A stretch of DNA of 7,106 nt from Pseudomonadota bacterium (GTDB taxonomy: Bacteria; Pseudomonadota; Gammaproteobacteria; Acidiferrobacterales; Acidiferrobacteraceae): positions 1 to 7,106 of the forward strand of contig JAJZZU010000131.1 in NCBI GenBank assembly GCA_021797365.1. Reading direction: 5' to 3'. Below are positions 1 to 6,022 of this stretch, piece by piece. The position numbers were made by a program, and so were the translations under genes. The stretch's first letter is position 1; each line of letters starts with the position of its first letter. The notes below the pieces were generated by a model that was not told the origin of the DNA, did not search any database, and worked only from the letters and a program-made list of their open reading frames with translations.

Positions 1-214
1 GATATTCGAATACCGTGACCAAAGGCTGCACGATCAACGCGGCGCGCGCGCGCAGCTTTGCGATGAGATTGCGTGCAAAGTGATCCGGCGCATAAGCCCC
101 CTCGGACAACGGAGAGGGCCCGAGGGCCTGGCGGCGACGCAGAAAGAGGCCCGCGGTCGGGGCGAACGGGAGCATGAACAGGACAATCGTCACGGCGATG
201 AACAGGATCAGCAT
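1..214 (-). CDS. Partial CDS: N-terminus of a membrane-anchored protein of unknown family
   Basis: Only the first 71 codons are in the window; the frame is open to the left edge. The ATG at 214..212 is preceded by a strong Shine-Dalgarno (GAGGAG at 226..221, 6 nt before the ATG). The start lies 10 nt after the stop of the glycosyltransferase gene, so it is almost surely the next cistron of that operon. The protein begins with a hydrophobic segment of about residues 2-25, then Arg-Arg-Arg (positive-inside anchor), then a soluble part with a basic, Ala/Arg/Leu-rich stretch (about residues 47-61). I do not recognise the family with certainty. The layout of a short N-terminal anchor followed by a short basic linker recalls the anchored polymer-forming (bactofilin-like) proteins that I recall sitting beside similar glycosyltransferase and YaiO genes, but the diagnostic domain would be outside the window. 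Confidence 0.72.
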   Translation of the reverse strand, partial: MLILFIAVTIVLFMLPFAPTAGLFLRRRQALGPSPLSEGAYAPDHFARNLIAKLRARAALIVQPLVTVFEY

Positions 215-220
215 GGCCTT

Positions 221-226
221 CTCCTC
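221..226 (-). promoter_or_regulatory. Ribosome binding site deciding the start at 214
   Basis: Minus-strand GAGGAG lies 6 nt upstream of the ATG at 214. It overlaps the TGA stop (227..225) of the glycosyltransferase gene, so ribosomes finishing that gene reach this site directly. This supports translational coupling and a real gene at the left edge. Confidence 0.7.
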
Positions 227-1571
227 AAGGGCGGGGCGGCGCCACCGGATCGGGGGCGGCCGCCGCCTGATCACGGTAGCGGGGTGTCTTGTGCCAATGG
301 ATGCGACCAGGCCGCAACATATCGCCGATGGCCGCCAGGAACCCGGCGGTGGCCGCGTAGGTGGAGACGAAGAACCCGATCAGGATGAGCGGTACGCCCT
401 TGACCTTGTCGCGCTCCCCGTCGAGACGCAATGCCGCGGCAATCTCGTAGAACGCCGCGGCATTGCCAAAGGTCCCGTAACTCACGACCGCCAGCATGAG
501 CAAAAGGCCGCCGCCATTGTCGCCGCATAACCATAGGAGATAGAGCACGAGCCACCCGACGAGGAGTACGGGCGCCATGGCGTAAATGCCGAGCAAGAGC
601 GCGCCGTCGATGCGTTCCCGGCGCGCCACATGCGGCGAACGCAAAAGCGGCAGCAGATGGCGAAACAGGACCTGATTGTGCCCCCGCGACCAGCGCCGCA
701 ACTGGCGGTAGCGTGCAGGCCACGACTCCACGACCTCTTCGTAACATTCCGAGCGATTCTGGTAGGCGATCTTCCAGCCGGCGATGGCGAGCCGATAGGT
801 GATGTCGGTGTCCTCGGCCAGGGCATGGGGGTCCCAGCCGCCGATAGCGCGCAAGGCGCTCACCCGGACACCGCCGACGGTACCGCCAAACTGCGGGATC
901 AGACGCAGGTTGGCGCGCGCCTGCTGATCGACCTGATAGCCGCCCGCACGCTCCAGCTCCAGGAGATGCGTCAGCAGATTCGTGCCGCTGTTGTAGGGAA
1001 CGACGCGACCCATGACAGCGCCGACCTCGGGGTCGAAGAACGGCGCCACGAGTTGTTTGACGAGTCCCGGACCGGGAAGGTAGTCGGCATCGAAGATGAG
1101 CGCGATATCGCCCGCAAGGTGCGCGGTGGTATCAACGAGCGCGGCGGCCTTGCCGGGCGGCGCGTCGGGAGGCCTGTGCAGGACCTGAACACGATCGGGG
1201 TAGCGAGCGGCAAACTCATCCAGAATGGCAGGCGTCGCGTCGGTGGAGCGGTCGTCGACGCACAGAATCTTCAGGCAGTCCCTAGGATAGTCGACGACGA
1301 TCATGCGTTCCAGAATGTGCGCTATGACCGGCTGCTCGTTATGGGCGGGTATGATGACGGTCACAAGCGGCCATGACGCCTGGGTGATATCGAGATAGGG
1401 ATGGCGCTGGCGACCAAAGAGCCGGTTCATGGTAAAGAACAGGTGGCGCGCGGTGTAGAAGACCACCAGGGATACAATGACGCAGGCGATGGGCTGAAGG
1501 ACGTCTATCAATCCGGCATGCGCGGGCAAGGCGTGACTGGCGAACGGTACCGCAACGAGTCCCTTATTCAT
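225..1571 (-). CDS. Processive family 2 glycosyltransferase (PgaC/BcsA/NfrB-like), inner membrane polysaccharide synthase
   Basis: 448 residues. Predicted to polymerise a nucleotide-sugar into a beta-linked exopolysaccharide and pass it through the inner membrane. One N-terminal membrane segment (about 24-46) precedes a cytoplasmic GT-A domain starting at the VTVIIPAHNE strand (70-79). The processive GT2 signature is complete: VDD (105-107), DAD (161-163), the acceptor-side EDTD (253-256) and QLRRW (290-294). Three C-terminal membrane segments follow (about 323-349, 355-380, 392-415), then a conserved-type W-x-KTPR motif (426-431) and a low-complexity Ala/Pro tail. ATG at 1571 has GGAGG 7 nt upstream and overlaps the previous gene by 8 bp. 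No PilZ or other c-di-GMP-binding domain is visible, unlike BcsA and NfrB. The polymer cannot be read from the sequence; the adjacent UDP-GlcNAc 2-epimerase gene favours a HexNAc (ManNAc) donor over glucose. Confidence 0.9.
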   Translation of the reverse strand: MNKGLVAVPFASHALPAHAGLIDVLQPIACVIVSLVVFYTARHLFFTMNRLFGRQRHPYLDITQASWPLVTVIIPAHNEQPVIAHILERMIVVDYPRDCLKILCVDDRSTDATPAILDEFAARYPDRVQVLHRPPDAPPGKAAALVDTTAHLAGDIALIFDADYLPGPGLVKQLVAPFFDPEVGAVMGRVVPYNSGTNLLTHLLELERAGGYQVDQQARANLRLIPQFGGTVGGVRVSALRAIGGWDPHALAEDTDITYRLAIAGWKIAYQNRSECYEEVVESWPARYRQLRRWSRGHNQVLFRHLLPLLRSPHVARRERIDGALLLGIYAMAPVLLVGWLVLYLLWLCGDNGGGLLLMLAVVSYGTFGNAAAFYEIAAALRLDGERDKVKGVPLILIGFFVSTYAATAGFLAAIGDMLRPGRIHWHKTPRYRDQAAAAPDPVAPPRP

Positions 1572-2271
1572 GGCGCAGCCTCCAGCTCATGCCCCAGGCG
1601 TAGAGCGCGACGAGCCCCATGACATCGACCAGCAGGCCCGCTAACAGAAACAGGCTGGGTAAGGCGATAAGACCAAGGTCGCTTATCACAAACGCCTGGA
1701 GACAGAATTGGCAGGGCAGAAAGATGGCAAGCCATGTTAACGCAAGCAGCGTGAGGATGACCTTTTTGCCCAGACTGAAGTCAAGCGGGTAATAGATCGC
1801 CGTGAGCATGAGCGGGGTCATAAACATGAGCGCAAGGCCCATGAGCAGCATCGACTGGATGTAGCCCGGGATGACATACGGAAAAGGCGCAAGCAGCGGG
1901 GTAAACCCGGCGGCCCCGACAACAAACACCGCCGCCAGGGTGAAGAGTGCGAGCGACAGCGGGAGATGGCGGCGGCGCAGGAGCGCGGCCAGAAACAGCG
2001 TAACACCCACCAGCACCACACTTGTCGCCCAGGCCGCGGGCGAAGGACCGGTTGCCCCAAGGTCAGGGACCGGCACCGCGAGACTCGTCCCCCACGGCAA
2101 GGTATAGGGCATACGAATGACTATCACCGCCGGCACCATCCGGGCACACCAGAACCGCTCGATGGCCGCCCACAGCGGGAGGATGATCGGACGGATCGCC
2201 AAGGCCACGGCAAGCGCGAAGATCGGGCCCAGAAGCAGGGATAGTGCCTGGCGGCTGCGCTCATGGGGCAT
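1564..2271 (-). CDS. Multi-spanning inner membrane protein of unknown family in the polysaccharide operon
   Basis: 235 residues, very hydrophobic. About six membrane helices can be drawn: 11-29, 83-98, 104-126, 137-160, 169-192 and 200-227, with a roughly 50-residue loop between the first two. The loop carries Cys42; the fifth helix ends in a CQFC pair (Cys187, Cys190). I do not recognise the family and find no motif for an O-acetyltransferase, flippase or exosortase. The ATG at 2271 is the first usual start after the upstream gene ends (82 bp away), with a weak AGGGG about 10 nt before it. The open frame runs further upstream, but only by overlapping the barrel gene, and the extra residues look non-coding. 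The stop overlaps the glycosyltransferase start by 8 bp, so the two are probably translated together; a role as its membrane partner or a chain-modifying enzyme is inference. Confidence 0.78.
   Translation of the reverse strand: MPHERSRQALSLLLGPIFALAVALAIRPIILPLWAAIERFWCARMVPAVIVIRMPYTLPWGTSLAVPVPDLGATGPSPAAWATSVVLVGVTLFLAALLRRRHLPLSLALFTLAAVFVVGAAGFTPLLAPFPYVIPGYIQSMLLMGLALMFMTPLMLTAIYYPLDFSLGKKVILTLLALTWLAIFLPCQFCLQAFVISDLGLIALPSLFLLAGLLVDVMGLVALYAWGMSWRLRHE
1579..1583 (-). promoter_or_regulatory. Ribosome binding site for the glycosyltransferase, inside the upstream gene
   Basis: Minus-strand GGAGG, 7 nt before the ATG at 1571. It lies within the last codons of the membrane protein gene and fixes the start of the glycosyltransferase at the ATG that overlaps that gene. 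Confidence 0.7.
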
Positions 2272-2353
2272 GATGCGTAGGCCCCTGTGGGTGAGGATGA
2301 CACCGCCCCGCCAGCCGGCGGCGCGCGCATCATGGCGCCGGTTGGGTCCCTCG

Positions 2354-3136
2354 TCAAAAATGATAGAAGACACCGATGGATCCTCCGGTTTGCCGGTAAT
2401 AGGGGCTTGCGAATCGCTCCACGAAGAGGTCCGTACCCCAATCGGTGCCGAGCCATTGCCGCCAGGTGAGGGATGCGGTTTCGCTGCGAAAATCGACGAG
2501 CGCGACATGGGCACCGATCGGGAGGTAGGCCTCAGTTCCCCACCCATAACGCAAGGTCAACTCGGTCTGACCACTGTGGTCATAACCGAAGGCCGCGAAA
2601 CTCCTTTGGGCCTCCACCGAACCGGGATTGCTTGTGGCCCAATCATGTCCGGCCATCGCCACCCAGTAGCCCGGAAGATAGGCGGTAAGATTCGTCCAGG
2701 CACTGCGGTCATCATGACCATCACGAAAACGCATGCCGGTATAGCCGCCGGTGACCACCAGGCGCTTATCGGGAAGCGCCTTATAGGACAGACTGGCGTC
2801 GACCCGCCCTTGCGGCACGACATCCGAATTGGTGCTCCCGGCAAGGCTCAGATAGCCGTACCAGCGCGGGGCGAAGGTCTGCGTGACGCCCACGACGCCA
2901 TAGCTCTCCTCATAACCGAACATGCGCCCGTGATCGACCTCCCAATCCCCAACGGTGCCTGAGCCCTCACCCCATACGCCCTTGGCGTAGAGGCCCTCGA
3001 AACGCCCGTAGCCCTGGGTCAAGCGATAATACGAGCCACCCATGCCCACCCATCCATGGGCGCGGGCGGCACCGGGAAGCCAGACGGCGAGCAGCACGGC
3101 CAGGAGTCGCCAATCGCCCTTTTGCCAGTCGCTCAT
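2354..3136 (-). CDS. YaiO-family outer membrane beta-barrel protein
   Basis: 260 residues. A Sec signal peptide (charged start, hydrophobic core about 11-20, cleavage after Ala-Arg-Ala at residue 26) is followed by alternating aromatic/hydrophobic strands ending in GVFYHF with a terminal Phe, the usual signal for BAM insertion. The order of blocks (GSYYRLTQGYG, a central RVDASLSYKALPDKR block at 111-125, VTGGYTGMRFRDG at 128-140, and the RQTGGSIGVFYHF end) matches my knowledge of the YaiO family. In Escherichia coli yaiO sits beside the GT2 gene yaiP, and such barrels are thought to be export pores for exopolysaccharide. Here the start codon overlaps the wecB stop (ATGA), which fixes the start despite only a weak GGTGG upstream. 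The long open frame further upstream is a shadow of wecB. Confidence 0.87.
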   Translation of the reverse strand: MSDWQKGDWRLLAVLLAVWLPGAARAHGWVGMGGSYYRLTQGYGRFEGLYAKGVWGEGSGTVGDWEVDHGRMFGYEESYGVVGVTQTFAPRWYGYLSLAGSTNSDVVPQGRVDASLSYKALPDKRLVVTGGYTGMRFRDGHDDRSAWTNLTAYLPGYWVAMAGHDWATSNPGSVEAQRSFAAFGYDHSGQTELTLRYGWGTEAYLPIGAHVALVDFRSETASLTWRQWLGTDWGTDLFVERFASPYYRQTGGSIGVFYHF

Positions 3137-4302
3137 GACGCCACCGCGGCGCGCGCCTGGCCGTTCGTAGCGGTAGGTCGTGGGGCGTGCCGGCCGGCGG
3201 CCCACGCCCTCGTAAGGACCGCAGCGATACGCGCCCCGGCCGTCCCATCTCCAAACGGCGAGCGCGCCGGACGCATGGCCTCCCATTTGGCGGGCGAGCG
3301 ATAGAGGCGCGCGACCTCCGCCTCCAGGCGTCTGGCGTCGGCGCCCACTAGGCGGCCGGCCCCACACGAGAGGACCTCCGGACGCTCGGTCTGGCGGCGG
3401 GTGATCAGGACCGGGACGCGCGCCGTCACCGCCTCTTCCTGCAGCCCACCGGAGTCGGTGACGAGCAGCCACGCGCCGCGCAACGCCCGCAGCATGTCGG
3501 GATAGGCCAAAGGATCCACAAGCCGCACGCGCGCGCGGGCATCCGGGGCAAGCCCGTCCCACGCCGCCCTCACGGCCGCCGCCACCTCGGGATTGGCATG
3601 CAGCGGCCAGAGGACGGAGACGTCCGCGAAGCGCTCAACGATGCGGCGCATGCCCCGGCCGATCTCTGCGATGCCTGCGCCCCAGTTCTCGCGGCGATGG
3701 GCGGTGACTACGATGAGGCGCGGCGCGTAGGACTCCTCGGGGGCGCGCGGCCCGAGGCGACGATAGCCAAAGAGCGCGGCATCGACGACGGTATTGCCGG
3801 TCATGGTGATGGCCTTGAGCGCTACGCCCTCGCGACGCAAACACGCGACCGCAAGCGGGGTCGGCGCGAAATGCCAGGTGGCGATGCGCGTAATGAGTCG
3901 CCGGTTCAGTTCTTCAGGGAACGGCTCATCGCAGTCACCGGAGCGCAGGCCCGCCTCGACGTGCGCCACGGGCACGCGCTGATAGAACCCAAGAAGTGCA
4001 CCCGCGAGTGCCGTTGTCGTGTCGCCCTGGACCACGACGACATCGGGCCGCACGCGCGCCATCACAGGGTCGAGCGTATCCAGGAGCCGCGCGTTCAATT
4101 CGGCCAGTCGCGTTCCGCGCGGTCCCAGGCGTACGACGGCAAAGGGCTGCATCTCGAGAAACCGGTAGAGCGCCGATACCGCCCCTTCGTGTTGCCCGCT
4201 ATGGACAAGGAAGGTCTGGCAGCCTTCGGCCTCGAGGGCGTGAACGACACTCGCGCTCTTGATGATGTCCGGGCGCGTACCGGTCAACACCAAGACGCGC
4301 AT
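3133..4302 (-). CDS. wecB: UDP-N-acetylglucosamine 2-epimerase, non-hydrolysing
   Basis: 389 residues, the normal length of the family. Reversibly converts UDP-GlcNAc to UDP-ManNAc in the cytoplasm. Hallmarks in order: GTRPDIIK (8-15), GDTTTALA (93-100), HVEAGLRSG (114-122), FPEELNR (128-134), TGNTVVDA (168-175), VTAHRREN (199-206), PLHANP (233-238), TDSGGLQEE (282-290), TERPE (305-309) and FGDGTA (350-355). Asp94, Glu116, Glu130 and His202 correspond to the conserved active-site residues of E. coli WecB (Asp95, Glu117, Glu131, His213). I chose ATG 4302 because family members begin MKVL-x(3)-GTRP at this point, and GAGAG lies 7 nt upstream. An in-frame ATG at 4383 would add 27 Arg/Gly/Ala-rich residues unlike the family. 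The C-terminal 20 or so residues form an Ala/Arg/Pro-rich tail. The stop overlaps the YaiO-type gene by 4 bp. No UDP-ManNAc dehydrogenase is next to it, which favours direct use of ManNAc. Confidence 0.94.
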   Translation of the reverse strand: MRVLVLTGTRPDIIKSASVVHALEAEGCQTFLVHSGQHEGAVSALYRFLEMQPFAVVRLGPRGTRLAELNARLLDTLDPVMARVRPDVVVVQGDTTTALAGALLGFYQRVPVAHVEAGLRSGDCDEPFPEELNRRLITRIATWHFAPTPLAVACLRREGVALKAITMTGNTVVDAALFGYRRLGPRAPEESYAPRLIVVTAHRRENWGAGIAEIGRGMRRIVERFADVSVLWPLHANPEVAAAVRAAWDGLAPDARARVRLVDPLAYPDMLRALRGAWLLVTDSGGLQEEAVTARVPVLITRRQTERPEVLSCGAGRLVGADARRLEAEVARLYRSPAKWEAMRPARSPFGDGTAGARIAAVLTRAWAAGRHAPRPTATNGQARAAVAS

Positions 4303-4386
4303 CGCCCCACTCTCACGCGCGCGCCCTGCCGGCCCGCTACGGCCCCTGCGCGCCCCTTCCGCCCCCGCTGATCGACGAGACATACC

Positions 4387-4410
4387 TTATTCCAAGATTC
4401 CTGTGGCCAT
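4387..4410 (-). other. Possible seven-codon leader ORF upstream of wecB
   Basis: In the 152-bp gap between the Gly-rich protein gene and wecB, the minus strand has AGAGGAGG (4424..4417), 6 nt before an ATG at 4410, which opens a seven-codon frame (MATGILE) ending in TAA at 4387. It is the best Shine-Dalgarno in the gap, better than that of wecB itself. The TAA is 3 nt before an in-frame ATG at 4383 that leads into the long form of wecB. It could be a leader that feeds ribosomes into wecB, a decayed former start, or chance. Confidence 0.25.
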
Positions 4411-4454
4411 GGCCGGCCTCCTCTACGGGGGGCTCGGCCTCCTACTGGTGTCCG

Positions 4455-5240
4455 TCAGAGCCCCTTCATGGTCCCGAGGATCGCGCCGACCTGCGCTGCG
4501 GAAAAGCCGCCCGTGCGCGCAAAACCGACACTCAAGCTCATTTGATTCAGGATATTGTTGGCGCTCGACAGGATCTGCGCGCTCTGTCCGAGCCCCTGCG
4601 CCCCGAGCGTCTGCTGGATGATGCCCTGTCCCGGCACATTGATGGCCACGGTCACCGAGTTCGGATTGAACACGACGCTACCCCGGCCGCCTGCGCCCGT
4701 CACGGCCAAATCCTGGGCGCCGGAAGACCCTGGGGGTGGCGATCCATCCGGTGCGCCGGCGGCCACATTGATCACGGCGGCGTTCTTTATGACATTGCCG
4801 TCGCCGGTGGTCTGGATACCCTGCCCGATGCCGGCGACACCCGAGATCGGATTGCCGGTTATCGTTCCGGTACCCGCAGAACCGGCGGCGCCATCGCCAT
4901 TGGTCTCGGTCGAGAAACTGCCCACCGACAGATGCGGATGGCCATGGCCATCGACGCCAAGATCGACGTTGGTACCCACGGAAAGGCCCGCGCCATTGGC
5001 CTGCGTCCAGCGACTCACGATCTGCAGGCCGAAGTACACGACCCCCGCAGGGGCCACATAGCGCCCGCGCAAACCTGACAGGGCGTGCGCCGATAACGGC
5101 GCGTGCCCGGCTATCAGGCCGACATCGCGTCCGCGCAGTGTTTCAGCGTGTGCCGCCACCGTCGTTGCGCACAACGCCCCGGCGGCCATCAGCCGCGCCA
5201 CACCCTGAAGAACCCGAATCCCCTGTCCGCTCGCGCCCAT
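4455..5240 (-). CDS. Exported Gly-rich hypothetical protein next to the C39 protease
   Basis: 261 residues. The start at 5240 is fixed by AAGGAG 4 nt upstream (5250..5245) and by the signal peptide that begins there (hydrophobic about 10-30, cleavage after Ala-His-Ala at residue 32). Cys24 lies in the hydrophobic part, but the residues before it do not form a lipobox. The first mature block (about 34-80) is well ordered, with LRGRYVAPAGVVYFGLQ at 57-73 and SRW at 76-78; it looks like a small conserved domain. The middle (about 83-190) is Gly/Asn/Thr-rich and low in charge. The C-terminal part (188-261) carries INVPGQGIIQQTL (200-212), Gln/Asn-rich segments and a final Ala/Gly/Leu helix. I do not recognise the family. 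Its position 37 nt after the protease gene and its partial likeness to the repeat protein's motif suggest a minor fibre subunit, nucleator or periplasmic accessory; this is inference. Confidence 0.82.
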   Translation of the reverse strand: MGASGQGIRVLQGVARLMAAGALCATTVAAHAETLRGRDVGLIAGHAPLSAHALSGLRGRYVAPAGVVYFGLQIVSRWTQANGAGLSVGTNVDLGVDGHGHPHLSVGSFSTETNGDGAAGSAGTGTITGNPISGVAGIGQGIQTTGDGNVIKNAAVINVAAGAPDGSPPPGSSGAQDLAVTGAGGRGSVVFNPNSVTVAINVPGQGIIQQTLGAQGLGQSAQILSSANNILNQMSLSVGFARTGGFSAAQVGAILGTMKGL

Positions 5241-5244
5241 ACCA

Positions 5245-5250
5245 CTCCTT
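5245..5250 (-). promoter_or_regulatory. Ribosome binding site deciding the start at 5240
   Basis: Minus-strand AAGGAG, 4 nt before the ATG at 5240, within the 37-nt gap after the protease stop. It decides against the longer frame that opens at 5513, whose extra residues are antisense-like and overlap the protease gene. Confidence 0.72.
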
Positions 5251-5277
5251 CGTACCCTGATCATCCCGGTATCCCGG

Positions 5278-5964
5278 TTAGAAATTCGTCGCGGGAATGA
5301 CGCCGAACTCCCGCAGGTTACGTGTCTCGTTACGCTCCACGGCCGCCATGAGGCCATGTACGCGCACCGGCCTAAGCCCCCGGCGCAGCGGCGTGTGCTT
5401 GTCGTAATGCGGCCCCATGACGATGAACACCACATCATCCCAATCCTTGACGAAGCGCCGTAGGGACATACTGCGGTTACCAAGCGCCGGGTCGGCGAGA
5501 TAGGCGCGGCCATTGGCCACCCCCTTCAACACCACGAAATGCTCATAGCCCTGGATATCAAGTAGCACCACCACCGGGACCCTGAGCTTCACGAGCAACG
5601 CCGGCGGCACCTTGTACCCGGCCCCATGCAACCCCAGACGCGTCAGGTAACGCGCCATATCCAACATCGAAAAACCCTTTTGCTGTACTACCTTGCGGTT
5701 GCTGACCTTGAGCATCCCGACGATCACCTGATCCTCGGTGAGATGCCGGCCGTAGGCGTAATCGGCCAAGGTCGCTATCGCCGCCGCCCCACAGCTGTAG
5801 TCGGTGCGTTGCCGCACTACCGACCGAAACTTGAGGCCTTGCATGCTGGTGACGTGCGTGATGAGCGGCACGCCCCCGAATCCGTTGACAACCACCGTCC
5901 CGGCCCGCGCCACAATCGGCAGGATCGCAAGCCCGAGTATCCAGAATCGCAGACGGTACGACAT
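5278..5964 (-). CDS. Exported C39-type cysteine protease, FapD-like
   Basis: 228 residues. C39 peptidases cleave secreted substrates, classically after a Gly-Gly site. An N-terminal signal sequence (hydrophobic 8-18, cleavage after Ala-Arg-Ala at residue 21) places it in the periplasm. The C39 core starts with QRTDYSCGAAAIATL (52-66): Gln52 is the oxyanion residue and Cys58 the nucleophile. His142 in GYEHFVVLKG and Asp158 in YLADPALG complete the triad. A tail of about 45 residues (184-228) follows. No ABC-transporter membrane or ATPase domain is attached, unlike bacteriocin exporters. Size, export and neighbours with repeats match FapD of the Pseudomonas Fap amyloid system, but orthology is not proven. 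ATG at 5964 has a modest AAAAGGGTGG upstream, directly after the T-tract of the preceding terminator, so expression probably depends on read-through or an unseen promoter. Confidence 0.9.
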   Translation of the reverse strand: MSYRLRFWILGLAILPIVARAGTVVVNGFGGVPLITHVTSMQGLKFRSVVRQRTDYSCGAAAIATLADYAYGRHLTEDQVIVGMLKVSNRKVVQQKGFSMLDMARYLTRLGLHGAGYKVPPALLVKLRVPVVVLLDIQGYEHFVVLKGVANGRAYLADPALGNRSMSLRRFVKDWDDVVFIVMGPHYDKHTPLRRGLRPVRVHGLMAAVERNETRNLREFGVIPATNF

Positions 5965-5978
5965 AATTCCACCCTTTT

Positions 5979-6008
5979 AAAAAACAGGCGGGGGCTTTCA
6001 CCCCCGCC
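5979..6008 (-). terminator. Intrinsic terminator after the repeat-protein gene
   Basis: Reading the minus strand, an 8-bp perfect GC stem (GGCGGGGG at 6008..6001 pairing with CCCCCGCC at 5994..5987) encloses a 6-nt loop (6000..5995) and is followed by TG and six T (5984..5979). It starts 14 nt after the TAA of the repeat-protein gene (6025..6023) and ends only 14 nt before the protease ATG. This is a textbook Rho-independent terminator placed inside what otherwise looks like one operon. Confidence 0.88.
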
Positions 6009-6022
6009 CTTGCTGCGGACCC

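Noticed and set aside
630..1376. Plus-strand open frame of 248 codons opposite the glycosyltransferase, and similar long plus-strand frames across the window.
   Set aside because: High GC leaves long antisense frames open; their products are Arg/Gly/Pro/Asp-rich with no motifs, and the minus-strand genes beneath carry complete family signatures.
2272..2353. Hairpin or regulatory element in the 82-bp gap after the YaiO-type gene.
   Set aside because: GC-rich imperfect complementarity (CCGGCGC against GCGCCGCCGG) is present, but with bulges and no T-tract; a short frame from ATGATG at its start has no ribosome site and reads as a shadow.
3137..3562. Longer start for the YaiO-type protein (frame open up to 3562).
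   Set aside because: The extra residues are Arg/Gly/Pro-rich, lie wholly inside wecB in another frame, and would hide the signal peptide that begins at 3136.
4303..4383. WecB start at 4383.
   Set aside because: It adds 27 low-complexity residues before the family's normal N-terminus; the start at 4302 fits homologues and has an acceptable ribosome site. It is kept only as a minor possibility with the leader ORF.
4429..4464. Inverted repeat (GGGGCTC/GAGCCCC, 7 bp arms) just before and after the stop of the 261-residue gene, as a terminator.
   Set aside because: The loop is 22 nt, one arm lies in the coding sequence and no T-tract follows; in DNA this GC-rich it may be chance.
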